Part shown: positions 12,801 through 25,575 of the stretch, piece after piece | Layout of the letters: every line of letters begins with the position of its first letter | Position numbering within the stretch: position 1 is the stretch's first letter | Assembly: GCA_024500155.1 (NCBI GenBank) | Contig: CM044858.1 | Location: 1,550,001 to 1,614,000 of the forward strand | Direction of reading: 5' to 3' | DNA: 64,000 nucleotides | Origin: Chenopodium formosanum | Taxonomy: Eukaryota > Streptophyta > Magnoliopsida > Caryophyllales > Amaranthaceae | The notes under the pieces: model-generated | The model's input: only the letters and a program-made list of their open reading frames with translations | Told to the model about the DNA's origin: nothing | Database searches by the model: none | Position numbers and translations under genes: made by a program

Positions 12801-13342
12801 TTGGCATTCTTGAATTATTGGATGGAGCTAGCATACTAACATCAATATATTTAAGCTTGAACAAACCCTACCTAACTGACATCAATCTTTCATGCTTGAA
12901 TGACCCCAACCATACTAAAATCAATGTTCTCAACTGAATGAATCCAACCATAACATAAAAGTTCTGCTATCATTTCCACCACAACAGCAACACTTTGCAG
13001 CAGACAAATTACTCATTAGACATAAGTCACATAACACATTAGTCTAGTAATAGTACTCACCCTTCCAGGATAAAATTTTATTTCGAACCGAGATATGAAT
13101 CCAGTCCTGTCTTCAAGCCATTTGCGCACATACGCCTCGTGATCTAGGGCTGACTTGAATGTTATGTTATCAGGGTATACAAGTCCTTGATCTTTAAGAG
13201 ACAACCAAGGAATTACCAGAGTAACCTTCCTCTCCCCATCTTTTGCAAGATAGCAAGCACGAAACAATGGGTTTACAGCAGTGCCAGTCATCCATGGTAA
13301 GCTGGCAGTGGTATATATTGCAATTTGCTGCTTCTTAGTCAT
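9819..13342 (-). CDS. DGD2: Digalactosyldiacylglycerol synthase 2
   Basis: GT4-type glycosyltransferase that adds galactose from UDP-galactose to MGDG to make DGDG at the plastid envelope; the DGD2 form is known for phosphate-starvation lipid remodelling. Minus-strand exons are 13342-13061, 12404-12141, 11430-11081 and 10311-9819, giving 462 residues, close to the family length. The N terminus has the ASLPWMTGTAVNPLFRACYL segment. The middle has GIVHTNYLEYVRREK and GAYYIGKMIWNKGYKELLKL. The C-terminal Rossmann half has NPSTTDVVCTTTAEALAMGK, with the GT4 glutamate near residue 318. It lacks the long N-terminal extension of DGD1, which supports DGD2. A non-coding first exon ending near 14892, spliced to just before the ATG, is likely. 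Confidence 0.93.
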
Positions 13343-15010
13343 CTAGACATCAGCTTGAATGTAGAACAAGAACAGTGAGTATATATGTTGAAGTGAACTT
13401 GAGGCAAACCAAGTTTTCAAGGCTCTCTTTGACAAACCACGATATGGATCAAACTGAAATGGAAAACAGTGATTACAAATTCTACACTGGTATTCTGGTA
13501 ACCCTCAAAAGAAACTAATATAAAAAGAAGCCAAATGTAGAGGGCAACAGAGAAGTCACTCGTCATATTCAAGTATCATACTTGACTAATTGACTGTGAC
13601 CAATTGACCATGTCTGTGGCAGCAAAATTCACAACTCAACTCAAGGCTTCCCTCCTGAGTCCTGACCCCAAAATCCCAAATCCCTATTCCCAATCCAATT
13701 TGTGGCAACAAAATCTAATGGCTGCTTATTACAACCTTAGCTGGCATCATCCATTTAAATGACACAGCTAGTTTGCATCTTTGTCTTAAATCTCACGTAC
13801 TGCCAACCTTGATCATTATTGGCAGTATCTTTGATCTATATCACATTTATCCCCCTATTTTTTCTTCAGAACCTCCAAATTATTGAGAGTTTGTGATAAT
13901 AGATGCTAAAATATCCTCAACAGCACTTCCATGAGAACCACTCTCGCAGAAGCATTTAAAATTTTAAACTTACTGCACATAAAGGACGTCATCGATATGT
14001 ATGAAACTGTCATATTATGAACTTCAATATTGAATGAAACTGCTTCATATTATCTCTATGTAAACTTTTGTCGATAATCTAGCTTCAATCATAAGACCAA
14101 AACAAAGATACTGCTCATCTTAGATTTTCATTTTGCATAGCTCAAAGTTTCCATATTGCCTCCAGAGTCCAGTTTCATACAAATGCCCTTGTATGTGCAT
14201 ATATGGATAATCATCAATTATATAGTAAGGTGTGCTAGTTTTTGTACTAGGCTTGCTAATTCAATTATGGCATCATAACAAAATATCATAGCACTTCCCG
14301 CGACAATTCAAACCAAACTCACTAATAATTTCATAGCAAAAAACCAATATAGCATTTCTCGAATTTCTACTCCCAAGAATCACCAATATTTTTCCAACTC
14401 ACCCAAAAGTTCACTGTTCCTTTCTTCCTTAATACCTAAGTGCAAATAATTTACCCCAATTCCATTCATTATTCTTTCCTAAAACCCATGTCAATTACAT
14501 ACTTAAACACCCACTTCAACACTCAGGACAAATTATTGAAACATTTAAAATCAAAACTGACCTTTCAAATCCCCTAATCAGCATATATGAGTTATTTCAA
14601 AACCTAAAATTATTGTTCATACATACTTCAATCTGCTTCAACACCTTTAACTATTCATAAATACTGCAATAAAATTAAAGAAAATCATGTATTGCAAATG
14701 AAAATACCAAATTTTTAACAAAATCTTTGAATCAATCCTCAAAAATCCCAAAATAAAACAACCCCACATATAAAATACAACAAAAACACAACCCCATCTT
14801 ACAAAACGAAGTTTAAAGGTTTCAATTTCATCCCATTTTAGGATCAATCAAAATTAACACTAATAAAGCTTTGAGAAGTTAAAAATTGTACCAGTAAAAT
14901 CGTCTAAATTATGCAAGATTGATGAAGAGTCAGCTTCACTCTTGGAGTACTTGTCTTCGAAGCTGAGAAAAACAGGAGAGAGAAAATGAGCCAGTTTTGC
15001 TTGACCAGCA
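13343..15010 (-). promoter_or_regulatory. DGD2 5' UTR intron and leader exon
   Basis: On the minus strand an AG directly precedes the DGD2 start codon (13344-13343), and a good donor, ACTG|GTAC, lies at 14892/14891. This implies a 5' UTR exon at roughly 15010-14892 and a leader intron of about 1.5 kb. The interval is otherwise AT-rich, with no supported open frame; the frame at 14647-14847 looks spurious. Leader introns often affect expression in plants, but nothing specific is visible here. Confidence 0.5.
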
Positions 15011-15308
15011 ATTGTTGTTTATATACAACGAAGAAGAAGAAAGAATCTGCTGTATAATTCGATGGTTTTAATTAAATAAAAAAAAAAAAGAAGAAATGAA
15101 GAGAAAGTAAACGTTATTCAACCGAATATTCGTTGGTAAGATTGGTCGTTGCCCACATGTTTAGCCTTCCCTTCTGTTCTTGCATAGGCCCATTACATGA
15201 ACTTTCCCAAGTTAGTACAATTCTATTTTTATCAATCACACCTCTACCCAAATAATGAAAATTTGTAAGAGGTGTAAATATTATGGTGTACTTACCAATA
15301 AATGCTTA

Positions 15309-15645
15309 GGGGTCATTTGGTATAACTGATTGAAATGGAGTGGAAACGGAACAAATAAGTGGAAGGAAATGAATCATTTAACTCTTACCTTTTTATTTGT
15401 TTGGTTTAATCATGGAATGGAATCACTTAAACCTATTTTCGTTCATTTTTGTTAGAGAGGATAAAGGGTAATTGTTGCCTTAGGTTTTAGAGAAGTAACA
15501 AATTGGTGAAAACCATTACCCTTAGGTAATGGTAATTGAGGGTAATGGTAATTGTTATCCAAACCTTCCAACCAAACACTTGGTAACGGTAATGGTTTGT
15601 TTGAATCTATTTCTAATAAAAAAAAAACTCCAACCAAACATGCTC
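15309..15645. mobile_element. Harbinger-like MITE (candidate)
   Basis: A 337-bp segment between the DGD2 and DUF7642-like genes is flanked on both sides by TTA. The left end reads GGGGTCATTTGGT; the right end, reverse-complemented, reads GAGCATGTTTGGT, so the inverted repeat is imperfect. Internally the word GGTAATGGTAATTG recurs. TTA flanks plus a TTTGGT-type end fit PIF/Harbinger MITEs, but the weak end match leaves doubt. Confidence 0.45.
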
Positions 15646-17074
15646 TTAGACCAATTACTAAGAGGATGGTGTCATCAAGGTCTTCTGTTCGAGACTTGAG
15701 AACGCATTAACATTTGTTGTTTGAGCTTTTCACCTACTTCGATTAAAAAGCCTAAGGGATCAAGAGTAATTGGAGATTGGCCAATCTAAAATTTGAATTG
15801 GGTATCCTTGAAAAACAAAATTATTGGTTTATTTTAAAATTGTGTGTATCCAATCCATAAAAAGATTAGTACGTAGTATAACTTCACATCTTCTTGTGTT
15901 TTGAGTTTTTTTTCGAGTTGAGTTTTATTTGCAAATTCACTACTCCGTATATATTAGGAGGGAAAGAGGTTCTTTCAACTAAAAAAAAATTTAAAACTAA
16001 AGAGATTCGACTATATGTTATGGTCAAACCTATTCAACTTTTAACTAATCAAAATCGTTGATATCCACAATATTATTGATCCTTGATAAATCGCACGAAA
16101 ATACTACTTGTGTGTGTGACAAACAATTAAAGATGAAAATGGAAAAGTAATACTCGTACCGAGTAAGGAAATAAGGAAAGAACCGTGCCAAACGACTGGT
16201 AATTCGTAAGTTCGTTACAATTCTAGAACGAGCGTTTACAGGGAAAGACAAACAATGAACCCAAATTCCAAATTCTTCCAACAACATCAGAATCTCCCAA
16301 TTTGTCGATTCTTAAACTAGGTATGATTTTCTCTCTCCTAAAACCCTTTTTTATTTCGTGAATTTCAATCTCAAATTCGCAGTTTATTTGCAATGTGCTT
16401 TAAAATCTTGAGCTGGGAACTAATTTCATTCTGCTACTGTAGCGATTAATCGCAGCATTTATTTATTTTTCCTAATAATTTATGCATTATTTTCAATTTT
16501 TCCCTTTTTTTTTAATGTATTTTGTGGCATGAAATCACGCATTAAGATGGTGCAGAACAACATATAGCAGCTTTTTGTTCTGCTACAATTTCTAGGATTT
16601 GTGATTGTTGCTTAAAAAATTACTGAAAATTTGCGTAAAACACTTATTTGCTGGTTGGTAAATTTATATATTATTTGGGAAAGTCGTTTTCTTTCCTTTT
16701 TTTGAGTGTAAAAATTTGCTGGGTTTTGTATTTGAGCTGCTTTATAGTATTTTGATTGTTTGTATTTTTGGTGGATAATTGATTATTTTTGTGAAGTAGA
16801 TTTTAAGCTACTAGTATTATGAATTTATGAGGAACTTGCAGATGTAAATCATTTTGAAATTGCCTGTTATGCGCGATTTTGGACATGTTCAATAATCATT
16901 TTCACTAAACATTACCAGAATTATATGTTTTGATGATTCTGTTGCTAAAGTGTAGCTCTTTATAGTTTTAATGAGAATGAATATAAATTTACACTATGAG
17001 TGACATGATAAGAGTACTTACTTTTAGCCTGCTACAGATATTTGATTGATTTTGCTATTAGTAAAGAGGAAAAG
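15646..17074 (+). promoter_or_regulatory. Upstream region, leader exon and leader intron of DUF7642-like gene
   Basis: AT-rich DNA between divergent DGD2 and the membrane protein gene. A donor ACTAG|GTATG at 16321 and an acceptor GCTACAG at 17037 suggest a 5' UTR exon ending at 16320 and a leader intron of about 0.7 kb, leaving 37 untranslated bases before the ATG at 17075. The open frame at 16045-16287 is minus-strand and unsupported. Confidence 0.45.
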
Positions 17075-19627
17075 ATGTTTTTGGGGCGTACCCACGGTCT
17101 TCCGGTGTACAGCTCACTGAATGATGTGTTGTATCCGGATCACGAATCAGAAGCAGATGAGGATGAAGGAGGAGGTAGCTCTAGCCGGATTTTATATATG
17201 GCTTCCTTTGACGAACTTGCAAGGAATTACATTAACTATGAAACTATCATATGGCTTTCAATATCGTTACTGTTAGTTTTAGCTTGGGGAGTTGGGGCTA
17301 TTATGTTGCTTTTTTTACCCATTAGAAGATATGTGCTTCAGAAGGATATTTCTTCACGAAAGCTGTATGTTACACCAGCTGAAATTGTCTACAAGGTAGA
17401 ATTAGGTTGAACTGTGTACATTTGGATGATTTTGAGGAAGGATTGGAAGTATATATGACAATGCTGAACTTTGTTCTGACAGGCATCTAGACCATCATAT
17501 GTACCCTGTTGGAGAATGGTGACAACGGAGACACGAGTTCCTTTGTCCTTGGTGATTGATATAATTATAGAACAAGGTTTGAATTCTAAACCATGATAGT
17601 TTGATGTCCAAGAAATGCTTGACTGAGTATATGAATCTCCAACCATTCTTGCTTGAAGAAATGAATTAATGTTAATCCTCTATGAAGTCCCTGATAGTTT
17701 GCTGCTTTCATGCATGTAGTTCACTTACTTTGCTTTATACATTTAGGTTGCTTACAGTCTGTGTTTGGTATACACACCTTCAGAGTGGAGAGTATATCTC
17801 GTGGTAAGGCTGCTCCTGTGGATGAACTGCAGATTCAAGGAGTATCTAATCCAGGACATTTGCGGAAGGTATATATAGCACATTATCTTGAGTCCTTGTC
17901 TGTTGTGCCTTTTACTTGCCTTGACCCCATATAGCGAAAGAAAAAGTTCCATACAAATTTGCGACTTTGATCTCTTGCATTATTTACATTGTATCATTAT
18001 GACAAAATGAATTTAAGGACTAAGTAGATGGATTTGTGTGTGTCCTATCAACAGGTAATTATAACAGAAGCTTCAAAGGTTATTCGAGATGCTGGAAAGA
18101 AGATGAACCTTATGTCTTCTTTGAATCAGAGACTTGCTTCTTCAAGACCACCATCCAAGAAGTGGAAGGTATGTCAATAATGGGAAGATAATTAACACAA
18201 GTGACTTAGCTCAAAATCTTGAGAACTGACACCATAGAATTTTTCCTTCAGCATCAATGAACATGATGTCTAGCAGTCTCTGCATTGCCTAATCTATGTC
18301 AAAGATTTATAGTAATAAATGGCACTAATGTTAATAATGTTTCTTGATTGTCAAGTCCTTGTACACTCTTAAACCAGTTTCTAAAGATCTGGTTTTCACT
18401 CATGTCACTGATAAATATGATAATGTGAGACTTGAGTATCCACTATGTTCAGTCAGAGGGAACTCTAGAAGCTGGGAATATTTATTGGAGAGAAAAGTTG
18501 TCCCTTCAAAAGAAATCAGATTTGTTACTTTGTCTGCAATGTCTAATCTCATCTTATGTCCTCTTGTGAGGAAAACAAGACTTTTAAGGTTTGGGTTGTG
18601 TGAAGAAGCTAGCATGTGAGAGAGAAGTTCATAACAACTGTATCTTTTTGTTTCGAGGTGAAGATAATGGTTGTTTTAGTTTAGCGATCCTCAGCTATTC
18701 AGCTATACAGTCTCCTGATGGTGATGTTGCTGCCTTCTCATCAGTCCCAAGCACCTCCTCCCAACATGACATGTGACTCTTTCCTTATTGCGGTTATACC
18801 TTCCTTCAATCACAGCCCAAACAAATCCCCTACCCTACTTTAATAGTCTTCACTTCCTGCTGTCATGTAACTGGAAGAAACTGTTCTGAAAGAGGAGAAT
18901 AAATGGAAATTAATTATGCTAGGGGAGATTGAAGAATGTTGATGCACATTGTATATGATAACATAATAGGAAAATTGTCTCATAAGCTAAAAGTTTTAGT
19001 GAATTTTGTATATATTGTCATTTGGTGAGTCAACTTTCTTTGTGGAAATCATCAATGTCAGAGTTGTAGTATGTTTAAATGCAATCTATGAATTGCTTAA
19101 TTGAGGGAGGGTAAGAGGGTAGGATTTAGATGGATGTGTGAAGCAATTAAATATCAAACTAAAAGACTAGTCAAGTTGAGTTGCATGTTTTTAGATGACC
19201 ATGGTCCATTAATATGTATCTTCCATGAAGAATGACTGGAAAACTGGGGTGATATGTAACTTTTTGAAAGTTGGATACTTCTTACTATATTTGCTTTTGT
19301 TATGTGCAATTACAGGCTGAAAATTCTTCAAACCCTGTGCCTACGGAGCACAGAGGAATGGTTTCTGAAGAGCTGTTTTTGAGTAAACTGGACGAAGTGG
19401 ATCAATCTGTTAAGGTGTGTAGTTTCCTTGATCATTATTTGGGTTGACTGACAAGATGATGCATGTTCACTTACTGCAGTAGTTCACGTCAGTTGTGCAT
19501 ATTCTACTTTTAAGTTAACCTTGATTCTCCTTTTCCCGATGACCAGAAAATTGAGTTTCTTATCGACAAATCCCGAATCTCACCAAAGTTAGCTGAAAGA
19601 TGTGAAGATGTGGCTCCGAGTTCGTAA
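17075..19627 (+). CDS. Single-pass membrane protein, DUF7642 / bacterial-PH-like
   Basis: Function is not established. Exons are 17075-17395, 17483-17576, 17747-17868, 18055-18168, 19316-19414 and 19547-19627 (TAA), all joining in frame, 276 residues. The N terminus has an acidic stretch (about residues 22-33) and the segment ILYMASFDELARNYINYET. A hydrophobic segment at about 57-83 is followed by the basic RRYV, then SRKLYVTPAEIVYK and a domain ending GCLQSVFGIHTFRVESIS. This order (one membrane pass, then a small beta-rich domain like bacterial PH/YdbS proteins) matches the plant family I recall as DUF7642. The C-terminal 90 residues are helical and charged, possibly a coiled coil. The ATG at 17075 is preferred because it follows a likely 5' UTR intron. 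Confidence 0.75.
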
Positions 19628-20140
19628 GTTTTCCTCATCCATGTTCGGCCAACTGTAGGTTGACAAGAGTTAAAAGTGTAAGGTGTAACCAATCTTCCGT
19701 GCATATTAACGTTGAAGATCATTCTTGCAGCCTATAGGATGTCAGATAGATAGTTAGATACGACTTGCTTCTGTACAGTCTATGTAATATTGTGGCTTTA
19801 TGCCTTAACGTAGGTTTTGCAATTCCTTGTAAAGCTTTGTAATTTGGTATTTCACCGGTATTAATGCTTATTGATCTTTGTTGCCTTGTAAATTTTAATG
19901 GCCTGTTTCGAGGTTACACCACCAGGCATAGATAAACCTCATATGAATCCTACCATGTTTCTGTTTATAGAAAATTTCTTGACTGTGAGTGATTTATTCA
20001 GAAAGCTCTAGTATCCGTGATTGTCCATCAACAAGCATATGATCAACCAATTCGATACATAACATTATTAATCCAAACAATCCTATTATCCGAGGTTGTT
20101 TAACTACTCGCTTTTTCCAGGATTATTCTAGAAAGTCTTA
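19628..20140. other. Intergenic, no recognised content
   Basis: Downstream flank of the DUF7642-like gene, including its 3' UTR. No gene or repeat is supported up to the MITE at 20141. Confidence 0.4.
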
Positions 20141-20272
20141 GGGCTTGTTCTCATTGACTGAACTCAGCTGAACTGAACTGAAATAAATATTTTATAAGAG
20201 AAGGAAATTAGGAGCCGAACTGAATTGAATTGAGCTGAACTGAATTAAATTTCAACGTAAGAGAACAGGCCT
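20141..20272. mobile_element. Harbinger/Tourist-like MITE, 132 bp
   Basis: Ends are GGGCTTGTTCTC on the left and, reverse-complemented, AGGCCTGTTCTC on the right (10 of 12 positions match). A TTA duplication flanks it at 20138-20140 and 20273-20275. The interior is rich in the word GAACTGAA, common in plant non-autonomous DNA elements. No coding capacity. Confidence 0.7.
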
Positions 20273-21154
20273 TTAGTATTCGCGGTTGTTTAACCACAAG
20301 CAAAAGTGCAAATTACTCTTCTTATACCATGAAGTTAATGTTAATTTTTGTTTACAAATGAAATTTCTTCCCGGTTTCAATGTTACATCAATAATACACA
20401 ATACCAGTATACCATACCACTTTTATTATTGGTTTAATGTCGCTAATTACTTATGTATTTGCTAGTCCAGTAGCAAAAATAATGGAGCTGGTTTAATAAT
20501 GGAGAAGATATGTAAAGAAAGTAGAAGAAATCAATGTTTAACCCATTTAACCAATTTGACAAACTCATCATCTTGTAAATTAGAAAATCATTTCAAATAT
20601 AAAAACTTAAATAAACCCTAGATTCATCATATAACCAATTAACCATTAGAAATAAACGTTTTTTAAAAAAATTATAACGAAATCATCAGAAGATTAAACT
20701 GCAAGATAATCATATAAATTATCATATTGTTGGTCTTCAAAGTGTTGCAGTAAAAATCTCATCAGTTGATCTCATAATTATAAAAATTTGATTTTCAAAA
20801 TTAAATATAAAATCACAGAAGAAATTTTTGAAAGAAAAAAGAGAGAAAACTAAGAATTTTTCTGGACATAATGGTAGTTTACTGATTTATAGGGTGGTTA
20901 GTTCTTCATTTCCAGGGTTTTATGAGTCGTACGCCGTCAAATGTTCATCTCTTTATTTTTGCAATTTTATTCTGGTTTAGTTTGGGCTAGAAATATCTTA
21001 ATTATTGGGCTTTTACTGGACTACTTTTAATGGGGCCTAATTGATTCTATTGGGTTTGAATGTGGTCTTTTGGATTTGATGTGCACTTTTGTAAAATACT
21101 ACGGAGTACTTTACAAAATTTTTGAAAGGTTAAAATGTTGGATCGTCAAGTTCT

Positions 21155-21190
<36 letters not shown>

Positions 21191-21884
21191 GTAAACGAAT
21201 TTAAACAGTGTGATAAAAAGTTAAAATGTTGATCGTAAAGTGTGATAATGATTGTGAAGGCAATTGTTATTATTGGTTTGATTAAGGATGTGTTCGGCGA
21301 CATATATTGGATTATTTGGTTCAACAATAATTTATAAATCATGTTGAGATGAATATTTATTTTATCAAACTCGGGTTCTGCATAATGCGACGATATATCA
21401 AGTTGAGAATATTTTCACTAAGAGTTTATATTTGGATTTTAAATCTAGATCTAGCGTACAACACTCTCTCACTCTCTCGCTATGTTTTTACAGGGTCAAT
21501 AGAGAAAACGGAACTATATTCTACTATAGATTTCGAATATATATTGTCATAGATTATGGATATATTTATATGTACAAAATTTATTATGTTTTCGTAACAT
21601 AGACTAGTCATATTGTAATCTTCTAAAATTTAGGTTTAAGGTTTATCATTTTTTTTTTTTTAAAGAAAAAGGTTTATCATTTTTCATTAATTCTCAAACT
21701 CTCATCCCAACATGTCACAGTAAAACATTATTTACTCTGTAAACCCTTATTTTTCTCTCTACTTTGTAACCATCTTTCTAAACCCTAAATTTTCTCTTTA
21801 CTTGGTAACAATAGTTTAATCCCTGAACTCTCATTCCAACATATTACAAAGTATTGTTGCACGGTGTGTTAAATTACCTTTGAG
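20273..21884. other. AT-rich intergenic region with a poly(T) retroposed scrap
   Basis: Between the DUF7642-like and RmlD-like genes. It contains a roughly 34-base poly(T) tract (21156-21189) followed by about 30 unique bases. This short insert is bracketed by near-identical words, GTTAAAATGTTGGATCGTC at about 21129 and GTTAAAATGTTGATCGT at about 21220. The poly(A)-bearing strand is the minus strand. The rest shows no supported gene. Confidence 0.5.
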
Positions 21885-22019
21885 ATGAATATATTACTCT
21901 CATATTCTAGTGGACCATTAATCACTATCATACCACCAAATTCAGAGTCACAATACTCACAAATTCCACAGTCGGATAGTTATCGTCCACGGTTGAGGAA
22001 ACCAACTTATTCATCAAAT

Positions 22020-24188
22020 ATGAATAAGAAGAGGATATTGATAGTAGGAGGAACAGGGTATTTGGGGCAGCATCTTCTCCAATCATTTGCAGATCTCCAA
22101 AGATCATCTTCTTATGATCTTTCTTTCACTTATTGCTCGACCCCTCCTTCTGATTTGCTACATGCTCTTCCTCAATCCCTCTCTTTTCCCCTTGATTTGC
22201 GCATTGGTGATGGGTTTGATTTCATTACCGATACATTTGGTCAGGTATGATGAGGACAATGTTTGTTTAATTATTTCGAATTATATTTATATGGATTTGT
22301 TTGTGTAAGTTCAGCCGAGATGTGTTGTTGTTTAGTTGAATTTCAATTTAATTTTATGATAAGAACTTGCATGATTAATTTTATGTTGTGGTGTTGCTGT
22401 TTAATTGAATTTCAATTTAATTTTATGATACCACTCATTATATTGATCATAAAATGCTTATATTGACAAGGGCAACGTTGTTGTAGATTGTTGATTATGA
22501 ATGATTAATTGTGGTGGTGGTGTTTTGTTGAATTTCAATTTAATTTTATGATACCGCTCATTTGAATTTGCTTTGTATACAATTTAATTATGAATTTAAT
22601 TATGAATGAATGTGATAGTATCAATCACAGGGATACTATTTGCTGTAATTATTAACAAAAATGTAGTTTTGGTAGATTAAGTACTGATATTAGTTGAAAT
22701 GGTATTGATATGGCAGCCAGATGTAGTTGTGAATTGTGCTGCACTCTCGGTACCTCGGGCTTGTGAGGCTGATCCTCTTGCTGCTATGTGTATCAATGTG
22801 CCAAAGCCTCTTGTCAGCTGGATATCGAGTTTTAAAGAGAAACAAACTCTCTTGATTCACCTTTCAACTGATCAAGGTATAATTTAATAACTCAAATTCA
22901 ATCTGCTGGGATTCCATTACGCTGGTTTTGGAATATTCATTTGCTATTTTCTAGAGAATGTGATGGAATTACATTTTCGTATACATTTATTTTGTGAGAT
23001 TTGTTTTGATATTTTTGAATCAACTGTCTAGTTTTTGTAATGTTGAACTTGGCTCTTGCCTTTTATGTTTCAGTGAAGTTATGTTCCGAGTTTAAAGGGT
23101 ATGCTACCATTGTTAAGTATTGTTTTGATTGCTCCAATGAATTTTGTGTTTAGCGTAACTGAACATTAGTTGAAGCACAGTATCTTTAGACTAGTTTTCT
23201 TGTTTCATTTGTCTTTTGTCTGATATCTCTAGCCTTCAGTTTATGAAGGGACCAAGTCCTATTATAAAGAAGAAGATAAGACTTGTCCAGTGAACACTTA
23301 TGGGAGATCAAAAGTGGCAGCAGAAGAGTTTATTAATTCAAATTGTTCAAACTTTGCAATTTTGAGAAGTAGCATCATCTATGGTCCGCAAACAATATCT
23401 CCTGTCCTAAAGTCCCTTCCTATTCAGGTACGGATTAATTTTGGACATAAACACTTTTAAATTTTAATTATTATAGTAATTTGGAACATCGGAACAGTTA
23501 CAAACTTTCAATATTATAAGCTATATATACATCTCTGTCATTATCTACCTGTATGTTTTGCATGTCAATAATCTTGAATCCTTTGTGATACAGTGGATTG
23601 ATGATATACTATCTAAAGGAAACAAGGTGGACTTCTTTTATGATGAGTTTCGCAGCCCAGTTTTCATCAACGATGTAGTGGGTGCTATTATAGCTCTAAC
23701 AAAAAAATGGGTCATGGGTGAGAAACTTATCTTCAAAGTATTACAAATGTCCACGTGTGTTATTTTTATGTTTTGAGTTCCTATAAAATTTTCATAAAAC
23801 TTAATAGATTCTTTATTTTATCAGATGGTACGCCAATGCAATTACTATTAAATCTTGGGGGCCCGGATAGGGTTTCCCGCGCTCAAATGGCAAAAGTTGT
23901 AGCGGAGATCAGAGGATATGACACCTCTCTGATCAATCTCGTGCCTGCATCATCGGTTTGTATTCAGAATAAGATAACATTTAATTTCCTAGTTACACTT
24001 GAATTAATTTGTTTTTATTGAATTCATGTTTTTAATTAGATAATAAACAAATTATTACATTTCAGGTTGATCGTGGTGTGAAATCACCAACGGATATATC
24101 CATGGACATTAACAAGCTGGTTAACACACTCAATATAGCTCCAATTTCATTCAAAGATGGTGTAACTTTGACACTTTTAACTCGTTGA
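22020..24188 (+). CDS. RmlD/MAT2B-like NAD(P)-binding Rossmann protein
   Basis: Atypical short-chain dehydrogenase of the dTDP-4-dehydrorhamnose reductase family, resembling the beta subunit of animal methionine adenosyltransferase 2. Exons are 22020-22244, 22717-22876, 23240-23427, 23594-23717, 23825-23955 and 24066-24188 (TGA), in frame, 316 residues. The NAD(P) motif GGTGYLGQ is at residues 10-17. PDVVVNCAA follows at the second Rossmann strand, LIHLSTDQVYEG holds the Ser/Thr region, and the YGRSK active-site pair is Y149/K153. The C-terminal half includes FRSPVFINDVVGAI and LNLGGPDRVSRAQMA. An in-frame ATG at 21885 would add 45 residues. I prefer 22020 because the Rossmann strand starts right after it, but a plastid or mitochondrial leader cannot be excluded. 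Substrate unknown. Confidence 0.85.
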
Positions 24189-25269
24189 TTAGTCGACAGA
24201 TTTTGGAAGATACATTTCCATGTATTTGTTTACGCCATTTTGTTTTTCCATTGCCAAAATTATAAATAATCATTTTGGAGGTTACATATATTTTTTTATG
24301 GATGTTTTTTTCTTACTAGGAAATACCATTAAAGAAATTGTTTAGCAACTTTTGGACTTTTGTATATTCTTAAAGTGGGTTTTGATATCCAAATCTTCAT
24401 TCAAGACTACCAGTAGTCTTTCCAAAATTCAAAACAATATTGCTAAAATTTTGCTCAAGACTCACCTCCATACTCCTAAAATCACCCTTATATATTGATA
24501 ATAGTTAAAGGCAAGGAGAGGAAAACACCAATTTTATTTCCTTCTAAATGTTTTATAATTTTACAAGTGTCAAAGCTAATTCCACTTTGTATTGTTTAGA
24601 CAATTATAGAATGTGCATGCCAACAGTTTATTTATTTTTCACAATAGGTTTGTTAGGTGAGGGATTTATATGATGAAATTGATGATGATTTGGCAAGTGA
24701 GGTTTGTTACATTGCCATATACTCTAAGTTTTCTTTTAAAGTGTCTAAAATTTATTGACCGTATAAGGAAGTTTAAGCCCTTAAGATTCAAATTTAAACT
24801 CAAAATTAGCAAAAAGACGCTTAAAATGCCTCAATTTAGTGCAAGAAAATTATCTCAATTTACATATTTCGATTTGTTTCACACAAAAATATAATTCGTA
24901 TTTGGTAAAAGTTGGGGGTCATTTTGATATTTAAGGATTAAATTTTGAAGTTGAAATTAGAAAAAGACCACAAATCCCTAAACTTACCCTAAACTAATGT
25001 TTTATTTAACGGGATGCTATGGTTCGAAATAAGTCAAAATTACCATTAGTAATAAATGTGGAAAAATTACCATTAGTTATAAATGTGGAGTACAAATCGA
25101 AAAACCCAAAATATAATGATACTAAACAGAAAATTTCTAATTTATGTTTGGGAAATATTATAAATGGGAAAAAATTCAAAATTTCCAATTGATTTAAAAC
25201 AATAAATTAGAAATTTTCTGTTTAAAATAAAATCTTGGTCCAAAAAAAAAATATAAAAAATAAAATCTA
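24189..25269. other. AT-rich intergenic region
   Basis: Between the RmlD-like and complex I subunit genes. Strongly AT-rich. At 25040-25085 the phrase AAATTACCATTAGT.ATAAATGTGGA occurs twice in tandem, but no gene, transposon ends or longer array is recognisable. Confidence 0.4.
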
Positions 25270-25575
25270 TTATAGACTCAAATAGTAGAGCTCCATCTTC
25301 AACTTGGTGAGCGCAGTGAACAAACACAACTGAACTCATTCATCAATTTCTGGGTTTTTCTCTCAGCCTTCAGGTAATCTTCTTTTCTCTCTCTTTCAAT
25401 CGCAATCACTTCTTTCTTCCCCCAATTTTCAATCTTCCGAATTTTCAATCTATATTTTCCAATTTAGGGTTCCTGATTTCCACATTCCAATCAATCTAGG
25501 GTTTTGATTCGGTCTTTAATCTGATCCGATTGATTTTGTTACAGGTATTTTGCAGATTAATTCAGGAGAGAGAAA
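25270..25575 (+). promoter_or_regulatory. 5' UTR with leader intron of the complex I subunit gene
   Basis: A leader exon ending CTTCAG at about 25371, a donor GTAATC and an acceptor TTACAG at 25544 suggest a leader intron of about 170 bp, ending 31 bases before the start codon. Pyrimidine-rich TCTCTCTTTC tracts lie within it. The transcription start is not determinable. Confidence 0.45.
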
